Of a stretch of 35,314 nt of DNA, positions 8,061-18,484 are shown one piece after another. Origin of the DNA: Limnohabitans sp. (lineage in GTDB: Bacteria; Pseudomonadota; Gammaproteobacteria; Burkholderiales; Burkholderiaceae_C); the NCBI GenBank assembly GCA_018882835.1, contig VERE01000029.1, forward strand, positions 1 through 35,314, in the 5' to 3' direction. Numbering within the stretch: the first letter of the stretch is position 1; the number at the start of each line of letters is the position of its first letter. The position numbers and the translations under genes are program-made. The notes below the pieces were generated by a model. That model saw nothing but the letters and a program-made list of their open reading frames with translations, ran no database searches and was not told the DNA's origin.

Positions 8061-10121
8061 ATGGCCCAACAACCACAAATGGCCAACGCAATCCGTGCGT
8101 TGGCAATGGACGCCGTTCAACAAGCCAACTCTGGCCATCCGGGCGCGCCCATGGGCATGGCCGACATTGCGGTGGCCCTCTGGGGCGAGCATCTGCAGCA
8201 CAACCCCAAAAATCCCCATTGGGCCAACCGTGACCGCTTTGTGCTGTCCAACGGCCATGGCTCGATGCTGATTTACGCCCTGTTGCACCTGACCGGCTAT
8301 GACTTGCCCATGCAGGAGTTGAAGAATTTCCGCAAGCTGCACAGCAAGACTGCGGGGCACCCGGAAGTGGGCGTCACCCCCGGTGTGGAAACCACCACGG
8401 GCCCCTTGGGCCAAGGCATCACCAATGCGGTGGGCATGGCATTGGCCGAAAAACTGCTGGCCAATGAATTCAACCGCCCAGGACATGCCATCGTTGACCA
8501 CCACACGTATGTGTTCCTGGGTGACGGCTGCTTGATGGAGGGCATCAGCCACGAAGCCTGCTCGCTGGCAGGCGCCTGGAAGCTGAACAAGCTGGTTGCG
8601 CTGTACGACGACAATGGCATTTCGATTGACGGCCAAGTGGCCCCCTGGTTTGCCGACAACACGCCGGCGCGTTTCAAGGCTTATGGCTGGCAAGTGATCG
8701 GTCCGGTGGACGGCCACGACGCAGCGGCTGTGTCCCAGGCCATTGCCAGCGCCAAGCTGAGCGCCGACAAGCCCACGCTGATCGTCTGCAAGACCCACAT
8801 TGGCAAAGGCAGCCCGAACCGCGCCAACACCGCCAAAGCCCACGGCGAGCCCCTGGGGGCCGAAGAAATTGCCCTGACGCGCGCCGCGCTTGGCTGGCCC
8901 CACGCCCCCTTTGAAATCCCCAAGGAGGTCTATGCCGCCTGGGACGCCAAGAAGGCCGGGCAACAGCGTGAAGCCGCATGGAACACTCTTTTCGCGGCCT
9001 ACAAGAAGGCGCATCCGGCACTGGCTGCCGAATTCTTGCGCCGAATGAAAGGCGACTTGCCCAAGAACTTCGCGCAAAGCGTGGTTGATGCCGTCATTGA
9101 TGCTCACACCCAAGCCCAAACCGTGGCCAGCCGCAAAGCCAGCCAATTGGCGCTGGAAGCGTTCACGGCAGCCTTGCCGGAAATGCTGGGCGGCAGCGCC
9201 GACCTCACGGGCTCCAACCTCACCAACACCAAGAGCACGCCGAATTTGCGCGTCGACCTGGCGGGCCAGGTGGTGCGCAATGCCGAAGGCCAATCGGGCC
9301 GGCACATCAACTATGGCGTGCGCGAGTTCGGCATGGCGGCCATCATGAATGGCGTGGCCTTGCACGGGGGCTACATTCCCTATGGCGGCACCTTCCTGAC
9401 CTTCAGCGACTACAGCCGCAATGCGATTCGCATGGCAGCGCTGATGAAGCAGCGCGTGGTCCATGTGTTCACCCACGACTCGATCGGCCTGGGCGAAGAT
9501 GGCCCGACCCACCAGTCGATCGAGCACGCGGCCAGCCTGCGCCTGATTCCCAACCTCGATGTCTGGCGTCCCTGCGACACCGCCGAAACCACGGTGGCTT
9601 GGGCGGTGGCCCTGCAAAACGCCCAGCGTCCAACGGCTTTGCTGTTGAGCCGCCAAAACCTGCCTTATGCCCCCAAGCCCACCTCGGCCGTTGTGCCCGA
9701 TGCTTCGGGCCTGGACGCCATCAGCAAAGGTGCCTATGTGTTGGCCGAGCCCATCGAGGTGGGCCTCAAGAAAAAGCCGCAAGCCGTCATCATCGCCACC
9801 GGCTCGGAAGTACAGTTGGCCCTCAAGGCCCAGGCCTTGCTGGCCGAGCGCAAGATTGCAGTGCGCGTGGTCTCCATGCCCAGCACCACCACCTTTGACC
9901 GCCAAAGCGTGGCCTACAAGCAGGCCGTGCTGCCCTCCAACGTGCCGCGCATCGCGGTGGAAATGGGCTCCACCGATGGCTGGTGGAAATACGGCGTGGC
10001 CGCCGTGGTCGGCATCGACACCTATGGCGAAAGCGCCCCTGCGCCAGTGCTGTTCGAGCACTTTGGCTTCACCGCACACAACGTGGCCGACACGGTAAAG
10101 GCCGTGTTGGGCCGTGCCTGA
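8061..10121 (+). CDS. tkt: Transketolase
   Basis: Transketolase moves two-carbon ketol units between sugar phosphates, linking the pentose phosphate pathway (or Calvin cycle) to glycolysis. The 686-residue protein has the thiamine-diphosphate N-terminal domain ([26 protein letters not shown] near 154-166, [10 protein letters not shown]). It also has the pyrimidine-binding domain ([32 protein letters not shown]) and the C-terminal domain. The ATG at 8061 begins [19 protein letters not shown], typical of the family; a longer in-frame extension to 7932 would overlap the promoter and is rejected. gap follows after 25 bases in the same direction, so the two are probably co-transcribed. A calvin-type CbbT role cannot be excluded, but no other cbb gene is present. 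Confidence 0.97.
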   Translation: MAQQPQMANAIRALAMDAVQQANSGHPGAPMGMADIAVALWGEHLQHNPKNPHWANRDRFVLSNGHGSMLIYALLHLTGYDLPMQELKNFRKLHSKTAGHPEVGVTPGVETTTGPLGQGITNAVGMALAEKLLANEFNRPGHAIVDHHTYVFLGDGCLMEGISHEACSLAGAWKLNKLVALYDDNGISIDGQVAPWFADNTPARFKAYGWQVIGPVDGHDAAAVSQAIASAKLSADKPTLIVCKTHIGKGSPNRANTAKAHGEPLGAEEIALTRAALGWPHAPFEIPKEVYAAWDAKKAGQQREAAWNTLFAAYKKAHPALAAEFLRRMKGDLPKNFAQSVVDAVIDAHTQAQTVASRKASQLALEAFTAALPEMLGGSADLTGSNLTNTKSTPNLRVDLAGQVVRNAEGQSGRHINYGVREFGMAAIMNGVALHGGYIPYGGTFLTFSDYSRNAIRMAALMKQRVVHVFTHDSIGLGEDGPTHQSIEHAASLRLIPNLDVWRPCDTAETTVAWAVALQNAQRPTALLLSRQNLPYAPKPTSAVVPDASGLDAISKGAYVLAEPIEVGLKKKPQAVIIATGSEVQLALKAQALLAERKIAVRVVSMPSTTTFDRQSVAYKQAVLPSNVPRIAVEMGSTDGWWKYGVAAVVGIDTYGESAPAPVLFEHFGFTAHNVADTVKAVLGRA

Positions 10122-10128
10122 TTTTTAA

Positions 10129-11145
<1,017 letters not shown>

Positions 11146-11164
11146 AGAAAGGGTGGGACAGGGC

Positions 11165-12148
11165 ATGACACCGCTTGCTCTGCCCACATTTGAGGACGTG
11201 CGCGCTGCTGCCCAGCGCTTGCACGGCCAGGCGCACCGCACACCCGTGCTGCGCTGTGCAACCCTGGACCAGCAACTGGGGGCACAGGTTTTTTTCAAGT
11301 GCGAAAACTTCCAGCGCATGGGCGCTTTCAAGTTTCGCGGTGCATTCAATGCCCTGGCGCAGTTCACCCCAGAGCAAAAGCGTGCCGGTGTGGTGGCCTA
11401 TTCTTCCGGCAACCATGCGCAAGCCATTGCCTTGTCGGCGCGCATGCTGGGCATGCCGGCCACGCTCATCATGCCGCACGATGCCTCGCCGGCCAAGCTG
11501 GCCGCCACTCGGGGCTATGGCGCTCACGTGGTGCATTACGACCGTTACAGCGAAGATGCGATGGCCATGGCCCGGCAGCTGTCGGCCGAGCAGGGGATGA
11601 CCTTCATTCCGCCTTTTGACCATCCGCATGTGTTGTGCGGCCAGGGCACAGCAGCGCTGGAGTTGTTTGAAGAGATCGGCGAGCTAGACCACCTCTTCGT
11701 TTGTTTGGGCGGCGGCGGTTTGCTCAGTGGCAGCGCGCTGTCGGCGCGTGCCCTGTCGCCGCACTGCAAGGTGTATGGCGTGGAGCCCGAAGCGGGCAAT
11801 GACGTTCAGCAGTCGTTTCGCAGCGGCCAGCGCGTGCGCATCCCCACCCCCGTGACCATTGCGGATGGCGCCCAAACACCCCTTGTGGGCGAGTTGACCT
11901 TCGAGCTCATTCGCCGCCATGTGGACGACATCCTGACCGCCACCGATGCGCAGCTGGTCCAAGCCATGCATTTTTATGCCGAGCGCATGAAAATGGTGGT
12001 CGAGCCCACCGGCTGCCTGTCTCTGGCGGCTGCTTGCCATGCGGGCGTGCCTCTGAAAGGCCAGCGCGTGGGCGTGCTGATCAGCGGGGGCAATGTGGAT
12101 TTGCAGCGCTTTGCCCAACTGCTGCAGCAAAATCCGACACAGGATTGA
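11165..12148 (+). CDS. PLP-dependent threonine/serine dehydratase family protein
   Basis: This is a fold-type II PLP enzyme of the serine/threonine ammonia-lyase and serine racemase group. The 327-residue protein lacks a C-terminal ACT domain, so it is unlike biosynthetic IlvA and is closer to catabolic threonine dehydratase, serine racemase or hydroxyaspartate ammonia-lyase. Visible motifs are the Schiff-base lysine K56 in GAFKFRGA, SSGNHAQA (80-87), the phosphate-binding GGGGLLSG (182-189) and a C-terminal SGGN. The ATG at 11165 is chosen; the longer frame back to 11084 would overlap the end of gap. It follows gap by 19 bases and precedes glcE by 49, so it is probably in the same transcript. 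The exact substrate cannot be read from the sequence. Confidence 0.85.
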   Translation: MTPLALPTFEDVRAAAQRLHGQAHRTPVLRCATLDQQLGAQVFFKCENFQRMGAFKFRGAFNALAQFTPEQKRAGVVAYSSGNHAQAIALSARMLGMPATLIMPHDASPAKLAATRGYGAHVVHYDRYSEDAMAMARQLSAEQGMTFIPPFDHPHVLCGQGTAALELFEEIGELDHLFVCLGGGGLLSGSALSARALSPHCKVYGVEPEAGNDVQQSFRSGQRVRIPTPVTIADGAQTPLVGELTFELIRRHVDDILTATDAQLVQAMHFYAERMKMVVEPTGCLSLAAACHAGVPLKGQRVGVLISGGNVDLQRFAQLLQQNPTQD

Positions 12149-12197
12149 TTCAAAAAATTCAAACCTTTCGGGCGCCAGGCAGGCTAGGATGCAAGCC

Positions 12198-13343
12198 ATG
12201 AACGTTCTCCTTCAAGAATTCAAGGACCGCATTCGGGTGGCGGCCGAAACCCATCAGACCTTGTCACTGCAGGGCCATGGCAGCAAGGCCTTCTACGGCG
12301 AGACGCCCCAGGGCGACACGCTGGATGTGTCCGGCTACAGTGGTGTGCTGAGTTACGAGCCCAGCGAGTTGGTCGTGACCGCCCGCGCTGGAACCCCGTT
12401 GCGCGAACTCGAAGCCTTGCTGGCGGAAAAAGGGCAATGCCTGCCGTTTGAGCCACCGCATTTCGGTGCGGCGGGCGGCACCCTGGGCGGCATGGTGGCC
12501 TCGGGCCTGAGTGGGCCCGCGCGGGTCAGCGTGGGCAGCGTGCGCGACTATGTGCTGGGGGTCAGCATGCTCAATGGCCGTGCCGAAGAGCTCCGCTTTG
12601 GCGGACAGGTCATGAAGAACGTGGCAGGCTACGATGTGTCGCGCGTCATGGCGGGCGCCATGGGCACCCTGGGCATGATCACCGAAGTCTCGCTCAAAGT
12701 CTTGCCCAAGGCACCTGCAGAGGCCACCTTGATGATGGCCATGCCGCAAGCGCAGGCCTTGCAGCAACTGCACCGTTGGGTTGCGCAGCCCTTGCCCCTG
12801 AATGCCAGTTGCTGGGTGCATGACGACAGCGCGCAGCCGGCTCAGGATTTTTTGTTTGTGCGCTTGCGCGGTGCCCAAGCCGCCGTGGAGGCGGCATGCC
12901 TGCGCATGGCCAACGATGTGCAGCAACAAGGCTTTGCCGTGAGCCGCATGGACAACGCGGATGCCGCTGGCGATTGGCAAGCCTGCGCCGATCAGAAGCT
13001 GCCCTTTTTTCAGCCCGACCCGGCCCCCCAAGCCTGCCTGTGGCGCTTGTCCTTGCCCCCGACGGCGCCGGTGTTGGACCTGCCCAGCTCGCCCTTGATT
13101 GAGTGGCATGGTGGCTTGCGCTGGTTGTGGGCGCCCGCTTCCGAGGCCGCGCATTTGCGCGATCTGGCGCAGCGCCATGGCGGACACGCCACGCTTTGGC
13201 GAACCCGCCCGGGCCACGATGCCGAAGACCGCCGCGTGGGGGTGTTCACGCCCTTGCCGCCCGTGCAACAAAAATTACAGCAGACCCTGCAGGCGGAGTT
13301 TGATCCGCATGCGGTGTTTAAAACCGGCCGTCTTGGCCTGTAA
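12198..13343 (+). CDS. glcE: Glycolate oxidase FAD-binding subunit GlcE
   Basis: GlcE is one of three subunits of membrane-associated glycolate dehydrogenase (GlcDEF), which oxidises glycolate to glyoxylate and feeds electrons to the respiratory chain. The 381-residue protein has a PP-loop FAD-binding domain: SYEPSELVVTARAGTPLRELEALLAEKGQCLPFEPP, then GGTLGGMVASGLSGPAR and VKNVAGYDVSRVMAGAMGTLGMITEVSLKV-like sequence. The shorter length and missing C-terminal substrate domain separate it from GlcD. Two ATGs are possible (12189 and 12198); AGGA at 12186-12189 fits the second. The glcF gene starts 14 bases after its stop. The catalytic subunit gene glcD, usually just upstream, is absent; a PLP dehydratase occupies that place. 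Confidence 0.92.
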   Translation: MNVLLQEFKDRIRVAAETHQTLSLQGHGSKAFYGETPQGDTLDVSGYSGVLSYEPSELVVTARAGTPLRELEALLAEKGQCLPFEPPHFGAAGGTLGGMVASGLSGPARVSVGSVRDYVLGVSMLNGRAEELRFGGQVMKNVAGYDVSRVMAGAMGTLGMITEVSLKVLPKAPAEATLMMAMPQAQALQQLHRWVAQPLPLNASCWVHDDSAQPAQDFLFVRLRGAQAAVEAACLRMANDVQQQGFAVSRMDNADAAGDWQACADQKLPFFQPDPAPQACLWRLSLPPTAPVLDLPSSPLIEWHGGLRWLWAPASEAAHLRDLAQRHGGHATLWRTRPGHDAEDRRVGVFTPLPPVQQKLQQTLQAEFDPHAVFKTGRLGL

Positions 13344-13357
13344 CCCCAGGGGATTTC

Positions 13358-14602
13358 ATGCAGACCCATCTTGCCCCTGAATTTCAGGACACCCCCGAAG
13401 GCCGGGAGGCCGAGACCATTTTGCGCAAGTGCGTGCACTGCGGTTTTTGCACCGCCACCTGCCCCACGTACCAACTGCTGGGCGATGAGCTGGACGGCCC
13501 GCGTGGCCGCATTTACCTCATCAAGCAAGTGCTGGAGGGCGAAACCCCCACCCGCAAAACCCAGCAGCACCTGGACCGCTGCCTGACCTGTCGCAACTGC
13601 GAAAGCACGTGTCCCAGTGGCGTGCAATATGGGCATTTGGTGGACATCGGCCGGGAGATTGTGGAGCGCAAGGTGGCACGCCCCAGCGGTGAACGCTTGC
13701 TGCGCTGGGCCTTGAAAGAGGGCTTGCCTTCGGCAGCGTTCGCGCCGGCCATGAAGCTGGGCCAGTCGGTGCGCGCGCTCTTGCCCGCCGCACTCAAAGC
13801 CAAGGTGCCGCGCCCCCAGGCGGCGGGCACCTGGCCGACGCGAAGCCACGAACGCAAGGTGCTGCTGCTGGCGGGCTGCGTGCAACCGGCCATGAAGCCC
13901 AACATCAACAGCGCGACCGCGCGGGTGCTTGATGCTGCCGGCATTCAGTCGGTCATCGCGCCCGAAGCCGGCTGTTGTGGCGCGCTGAAATTCCACCTCA
14001 ACGATTCGCAAGGCGCGCGCGCGCAAATGCGGGCCAACATTGATGCCTGGTGGCCTTGGGTCGAGCAGGGCGTGGAGGCCTTGGTGATGAATGCCTCGGG
14101 CTGTGGTGTGACGGTGAAAGAGTATGGTCACTTGCTGAAAGACGACCCGGCCTATGCTGACAAAGCCCGTCGCATCAGCGAATTGACGCGCGACCTCAGC
14201 GAGTTGCTGCCCATGCTGGTGCCGGTCTTGCAAGGCCAATTGAAGCCCGCTGCCACCCAAGCCGCTGGCGCCATGGCCTTTCACCCACCGTGTACCTTGC
14301 AGCACGGGCAACAGCTCAAAGGCGGCGTCGAGCAGCATTTGTCTGCCCTGGGGTTTGAGGTGCGCGTAACCGCCCAGGAGTCACACCTGTGTTGCGGCTC
14401 GGCCGGCACTTACTCGGTGCTCAACCCGGCGCTGTCCACCCAGTTGCGTGATCGCAAGCTGTCCCATCTGGCGGGCATGCAACCGAAGGCCATTTTGAGT
14501 GCCAACGTGGGGTGTATCACCCATTTGCAAAGCGGCACCGAAGTGCCGGTACAGCACTGGGTGGAAATGCTGGACCACGCCTTGCAGGCTTCAGCCCGCT
14601 AA
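13358..14602 (+). CDS. glcF: Glycolate oxidase iron-sulfur subunit GlcF
   Basis: GlcF carries electrons from the flavin subunits of glycolate dehydrogenase towards quinone. The 414-residue protein has two 4Fe-4S motifs near the N-terminus: C25, C28, C31, C35 (KCVHCGFCTATCP) and C75, C78, C81, C85 (RCLTCRNCESTCP). Two cysteine-rich CCG-type domains follow (LLLAGCVQPAMKPN, EAGCCGALKFH; HPPCTLQHGQ, SHLCCGSAGTYS), as in heterodisulfide-reductase-like subunits. It starts 14 bases after glcE with an AGGGGA-type ribosome-binding site. The last 12 bases overlap the end of the convergent glutathione peroxidase gene, so no intrinsic terminator fits between them. Confidence 0.95.
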   Translation: MQTHLAPEFQDTPEGREAETILRKCVHCGFCTATCPTYQLLGDELDGPRGRIYLIKQVLEGETPTRKTQQHLDRCLTCRNCESTCPSGVQYGHLVDIGREIVERKVARPSGERLLRWALKEGLPSAAFAPAMKLGQSVRALLPAALKAKVPRPQAAGTWPTRSHERKVLLLAGCVQPAMKPNINSATARVLDAAGIQSVIAPEAGCCGALKFHLNDSQGARAQMRANIDAWWPWVEQGVEALVMNASGCGVTVKEYGHLLKDDPAYADKARRISELTRDLSELLPMLVPVLQGQLKPAATQAAGAMAFHPPCTLQHGQQLKGGVEQHLSALGFEVRVTAQESHLCCGSAGTYSVLNPALSTQLRDRKLSHLAGMQPKAILSANVGCITHLQSGTEVPVQHWVEMLDHALQASAR

Positions 14603-15076
14603 CGCCTGCTCGATGTCTTTGGCCAGCTTGGCGGGTGCATCTTGGGGCGCATAGCGTCGGATCACCTGCCCATCGCGCCCGACCAGGAATTTGGTGAAGT
14701 TCCACTTGATGGCCTTGCTGCCCAGCAAGCCCGGCGCCTGCGCACACAACCATCGGTACAGCGGGTGGGCGTGGTCGCCATTGACCTCGATTTTGTGCAT
14801 CATCTGAAAGCTCACGCCATAGTTTTTCTGGCAAAAGGCGCCAATCTCGGCGTCGCTGCCCGGATCCTGGCCGCCAAACTGGTTGCAAGGAAAACCCAGG
14901 ACGCTGAGGCCCTGGCTGGCATAGGTTTGGTGCAGCTTTTCAAGGCCCGCGAACTGCGGCGTGAAGCCACAGGCGCTGGCGGTGTTGACGATCAGCAGCA
15001 CCCGTCCTTTCAATTCGGACAGGGCCAGCGGTGTGCCGTCGATGCGATCGGCTTGTAAATCATCCAGCATGTTCAT
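14591..15076 (-). CDS. Glutathione peroxidase family protein
   Basis: This family reduces hydrogen peroxide and organic hydroperoxides with thiols (glutathione or thioredoxin). The 161-residue protein shows the catalytic tetrad region: C36 in NTASACGFTPQ, Q70 in FPCNQFGGQDP, and W125/N126 in KWNFTKFLV. It is a cysteine, not selenocysteine, enzyme and has no signal peptide, so it is probably cytosolic. The start at 15076 overlaps the upstream transporter stop as ATGA and has GGAG at good distance; a second ATG two codons later is possible. It is the last gene of an lplT-DMT transporter-gpx run. Its final 12 bases overlap glcF on the opposite strand. Confidence 0.92.
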   Translation of the reverse strand: MNMLDDLQADRIDGTPLALSELKGRVLLIVNTASACGFTPQFAGLEKLHQTYASQGLSVLGFPCNQFGGQDPGSDAEIGAFCQKNYGVSFQMMHKIEVNGDHAHPLYRWLCAQAPGLLGSKAIKWNFTKFLVGRDGQVIRRYAPQDAPAKLAKDIEQALAG

Positions 15077-15957
15077 GGCGACTCCAAAGAGGCATTGCTG
15101 GGGCGCGAGGCCAGCAAGGCGGTCAAGACAATCAGGCTGCCCCCCAGGGCAATCCGCGCGGTCCACCCGGACGCCCCCAAGCTTATCGAAGACACGCTGG
15201 CAAACACCACCTCGGACAGCATGACCATGGCCGTGGTGTGTGCACTCAGCCGCGCCGCACCATATTGCAAGGCCAGATTGCCCAGCAAAAAAGCCGCCGT
15301 CAAACCCAGGATGGCCAGCCAGCCCCACTCGCGCGCCATTGTCGGCTGGCTCACAAAACCAGCGGCCGTGCCCACCAGCGCGAAAACCAGGGCAGTGAAG
15401 GTGCCGCCGCCAAACATGGCCAGCATGCGCGCGGCCTCCGGCGTGTCATGCAGGCGGCGCAACAGAACATTGGTCAGTGCGAAACAGAATCCGCCCAGCA
15501 AGGCCAGAAAATCCGCCAGGCTTTGCGGCAAGGGCCAATCGGTTTCAGGGGTTTTCAGAACCAAGGCGACGCCCGCCAGGGCCAGCAAGAGACGCAGCAA
15601 GGCGTGTCCTGTGGGGCGCTCGCGCAGCAACCACCAAGCCAGAAACAAGGACCAGGTGGGCATGAGGTAAAACAGCAGCACCACGCGCACCACATCGCCG
15701 ACCGTGACGGCCCAGTTGAAACAGACGTTGGTCAGCCCCGAAGCCAGCAGCAAGAACCATAACGCGGGATGCTTGAGCAAACCGCGCCAAGCCTGCGGTC
15801 GCCACAGCAGAACGCAGGCCAGCGAGACAGCGAAGATGATGGCCGTGGCCCACAGCGGATGCAGGCCCTGGCTTTCCAGGGTTTTCAGCGGCCACCAGGA
15901 GAGGCCCCACACCAGGGCATTGAAGCCCAGGGCCAGCACGGGCAAAAGCGTTGTCAT
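15073..15957 (-). CDS. DMT-superfamily (EamA) transporter
   Basis: This is a 294-residue integral membrane protein with about ten hydrophobic segments arranged as two EamA repeats, roughly residues 5-140 and 150-285 (for example LALGFNALVWGLSWWPLK at the start and the conserved-looking proline in VVLLFYLMPTWSLFLAWWLL). Members of this family export amino acids, metabolites or drugs; the substrate cannot be inferred here. It begins six bases after the lplT stop and ends in an ATGA overlap with the glutathione peroxidase gene. It is therefore translationally tied to both, although they share no evident pathway. Confidence 0.88.
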   Translation of the reverse strand: MTTLLPVLALGFNALVWGLSWWPLKTLESQGLHPLWATAIIFAVSLACVLLWRPQAWRGLLKHPALWFLLLASGLTNVCFNWAVTVGDVVRVVLLFYLMPTWSLFLAWWLLRERPTGHALLRLLLALAGVALVLKTPETDWPLPQSLADFLALLGGFCFALTNVLLRRLHDTPEAARMLAMFGGGTFTALVFALVGTAAGFVSQPTMAREWGWLAILGLTAAFLLGNLALQYGAARLSAHTTAMVMLSEVVFASVSSISLGASGWTARIALGGSLIVLTALLASRPSNASLESP

Positions 15958-15963
15958 GCCCGC

Positions 15964-17271
15964 TCAGCCGTGCATGTCATCGTGGCGGGCAATGTGGAGC
16001 AGGCGTGCCAGTTCGTCGCGGTGGTGAATGTGGTTCCAGGCATGCCAGCGCTGGATCAGCCACATGATGCTTGCCACCAGCAAGCCAAAGGCGGTGATGG
16101 CGCCAAAGGCACTCAGCCCCAGCCCTGTGGAAAGTGTGTAAAAGCCACCCAAGGCCAGAATGCAGGTTTGCTCGTTGAAGTTTTGGACGGCAATCGAGCG
16201 ACCTGCGCCCATCAGGTTGTGGCCACGGTGTTGCAGCAAGGCATTCATGGGCACCACCAGAAAGCCGCCCAGCCCGCCCAGCAAGACCAGGAAGGGCGCG
16301 GCGACCCACACGTTGTCGATGAAGTTCATGCCAATGACCAGCAAGCCCATGCCGATGCCCATGGGCATGACCTTGGTGGCTTGTTCCAGCCGCATGCGCA
16401 TCGAGGCGATGACGGCGCCCACCGCCGTGCCGATGGCCACCACCCCCACCAGCGAGGACGCTTGCGAGGTGCCATAGCCCAGGGCGGCGGCACTCCAGGC
16501 CAGTACGATGTAGCGCAGATTGCCGCTGACCCCCCAGAACAGGGTGGTGGTGGCGAGCGAGATTTGCCCTAGCTTGTCGCGCCACAAAGCCAGGTTGCAG
16601 TGCCAGAAGTCGGGCAACAGCGCGAACATGTTGCGCGCCATGCTGTGTTCGGGGTTGCTGCGCATGGGGCGCAACTCGGCACCGGTCAGCGGGATGCGGG
16701 TGTTGAACCAGGCCGCCAGGCCATAAAAGAAGATCAGCACGGTGATGGCGGCTTCCGGGGGCGTGTCAATGCCGGTGTCGATCAGCGGCAAATTCAGCGA
16801 CAGCAGCATGCCGGACAAAGCCGGCCCCACCAATTGGCCGCCCACCAGCACGCCCAGAATGATGGAGGCGATCGTCAGCCCCTCGATCCAGCCATTGGCC
16901 TTGACCAACTGGGATGCTGGCAACAATTCGGTCAGGATGCCGTACTTGGCAGGAGAGTAGGCCGCCGCACCCAGACCCACCAGGGCATAGGCCAGCAAGG
17001 GGTGGGTGCCAAACAGCATCAACAGGCAGCCGACCACCTTGATCGAGTTGCTGATGAACATCACCTGGCCTTTGGGCCGGGCATCGGCAAAGGCACCGAC
17101 AAAGGGGGCCAGCACCACATAAAAAAGGGCGAACATCGGCACCAGGGCGGCGCGTTGCCACTCGGGGCTGCCATCGTTTTTCAGCAACTCGACCGCAGCC
17201 ACGAACAGCGCGTTGTCAGCCAGAGAGCTGAAAAACTGTGCCGACATGATGGTGTAAAAACCGCGCTTCAT
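15964..17271 (-). CDS. lplT: Lysophospholipid transporter LplT (major facilitator family)
   Basis: LplT flips lysophospholipids across the inner membrane to be re-acylated. The 435-residue protein has the typical N-terminus MKRGFYTIMSAQFFSSLADNALFVAA and about 12 membrane segments. It also has the loop motif GAFADARPKGQVMFISN between helices 2 and 3, and AAAYSPAKYGILTELLP, which is characteristic of LplT. In E. coli lplT is paired with the acyltransferase gene aas; no acyltransferase is adjacent here. It is instead divergent from alr with a 102-base intergenic space, an arrangement I recall from related betaproteobacteria. The ATG at 17271 has no good Shine-Dalgarno sequence. Confidence 0.92.
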   Translation of the reverse strand: MKRGFYTIMSAQFFSSLADNALFVAAVELLKNDGSPEWQRAALVPMFALFYVVLAPFVGAFADARPKGQVMFISNSIKVVGCLLMLFGTHPLLAYALVGLGAAAYSPAKYGILTELLPASQLVKANGWIEGLTIASIILGVLVGGQLVGPALSGMLLSLNLPLIDTGIDTPPEAAITVLIFFYGLAAWFNTRIPLTGAELRPMRSNPEHSMARNMFALLPDFWHCNLALWRDKLGQISLATTTLFWGVSGNLRYIVLAWSAAALGYGTSQASSLVGVVAIGTAVGAVIASMRMRLEQATKVMPMGIGMGLLVIGMNFIDNVWVAAPFLVLLGGLGGFLVVPMNALLQHRGHNLMGAGRSIAVQNFNEQTCILALGGFYTLSTGLGLSAFGAITAFGLLVASIMWLIQRWHAWNHIHHRDELARLLHIARHDDMHG

Positions 17272-17360
17272 GGGGTGGGGGAAGTCAGTTGGCCTAGGCT
17301 GTCAGGCCCTGGAAAAAGAGGAGGAGGATCACGACGCAGTGGGTTATATCACGGCCCTGC

Positions 17361-17366
17361 CACAAT
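17361..17366 (+). promoter_or_regulatory. Possible -10 element of alr, leaderless arrangement
   Basis: CACAAT ends seven bases before the alr ATG, and no Shine-Dalgarno sequence lies between. If it is a -10 element, transcription would start at or next to the ATG. A TTATAT at 17344-17349 is an alternative -10 that would leave an 18-base leader. Neither has a good -35 element. Confidence 0.3.
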
Positions 17367-17373
17367 CTGACCT

Positions 17374-18483
17374 ATGCCCCGTCCAATCCAAGCCTTCATC
17401 CATCCTGCTGCGCTGCAGCATAACCTCGCGCGCTTGCGGCAAGCCGCGCCCGATGCCCGTATGTGGGCGGTGGTCAAAGCGAATGCCTATGGCCACGGCA
17501 TTGAGCGCGTGTACGACAGTTTGCGCGCCGCCGATGGTTTTGCTTTGCTGGACCTGGATGAGGCGCAACGCATTCGCGACCTGGGATGGCGAGGCCCGGT
17601 GCTGCTGCTGGAGGGCGCTTTTGAGCCGCGCGACCTGGAACTGTGCTCTCGCCTGGACCTGTGGCACACCGTGCATTGCGAGGCGCAAATCGACTGGCTG
17701 AGCCGCCACAAGACACAGCTGCCACACCGCGTCTTTCTCAAAATGAATTCCGGCATGAACCGCCTGGGCTTTGCCCCCGACCGCTTTCGAACCGCTTGGA
17801 CCCGTTTGAACGCTTTGCCGCAAGTGGACGAGATTTCGCTGATGACGCACTTCAGCGATGCCGATGGCGAGCGCGGCATCGACCACCAACTCGCCGTGTT
17901 TGGCCGCGTCACCGCTGACTTGCCGGGTGAGCGATCCTTGGGAAACAGTGCCGCGGTGCTGCGCCATGCAGCCACAGCGGGCGTGGTTTCTGACTGGATT
18001 CGTCCGGGCATTGCCCTCTATGGCAGCTCGCCCGACGATCCTCACCACAGTATGGCGGACTGGCAATTGCAGCCCAGCATGAGCCTGCGCAGCCGCATCA
18101 TTGGCATCCAACACCTGCAACCGGGCGACACAGTGGGCTACGGCTCGCAATTTCGTGCGAGCCAAGCGATGCGCCTGGGCGTGGTGGCCTGTGGTTATGC
18201 CGACGGCTACCCGCGTTTGTGTCCCAACGGGTCACCTGTGCTGGTGCAAGGCCAGCGCACCCGCCTGGTGGGGCGCGTCAGTATGGACATGGTGACCGTG
18301 GACCTGACAGACCTGCCAAATGCAGAACTCGGCAGCGAGGTAACCTTGTGGGGACGCGCCAGCACTGGCGAAGTGCTGCCCATAGATGAGCCCGCGCGTG
18401 CCGCCGGCACCATTGGGTATGAGCTGATGTGTGCGCTCGCGCCGCGGGTGCCCGTCAGCGTCAGCGACGGGGTCACCCCTTGA
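17374..18483 (+). CDS. alr: Alanine racemase
   Basis: Alanine racemase makes D-alanine for peptidoglycan using PLP. The 369-residue protein is of normal length. It shows the PLP lysine K35 in [11 protein letters not shown], the substrate-side catalytic tyrosine Y256 in VGYGSQF, the PLP-phosphate region GNSAAVLR, and the arginine and tyrosine region [13 protein letters not shown]. The C-terminal beta domain contains [13 protein letters not shown]. It is divergent from lplT and ends one base before the stop of the convergent DMT transporter, the last gene of the hpa operon. In related genomes, from memory, radA follows alr directly; here they are 8.4 kb apart. Confidence 0.96.
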   Translation: MPRPIQAFIHPAALQHNLARLRQAAPDARMWAVVKANAYGHGIERVYDSLRAADGFALLDLDEAQRIRDLGWRGPVLLLEGAFEPRDLELCSRLDLWHTVHCEAQIDWLSRHKTQLPHRVFLKMNSGMNRLGFAPDRFRTAWTRLNALPQVDEISLMTHFSDADGERGIDHQLAVFGRVTADLPGERSLGNSAAVLRHAATAGVVSDWIRPGIALYGSSPDDPHHSMADWQLQPSMSLRSRIIGIQHLQPGDTVGYGSQFRASQAMRLGVVACGYADGYPRLCPNGSPVLVQGQRTRLVGRVSMDMVTVDLTDLPNAELGSEVTLWGRASTGEVLPIDEPARAAGTIGYELMCALAPRVPVSVSDGVTP

Positions 18484-18484
18484 G

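Noticed and set aside
8034-10079. 681-codon minus-strand frame opposite tkt.
   Set aside because: It lies wholly inside transketolase, has no domains and would need its start at the end of a highly expressed gene.
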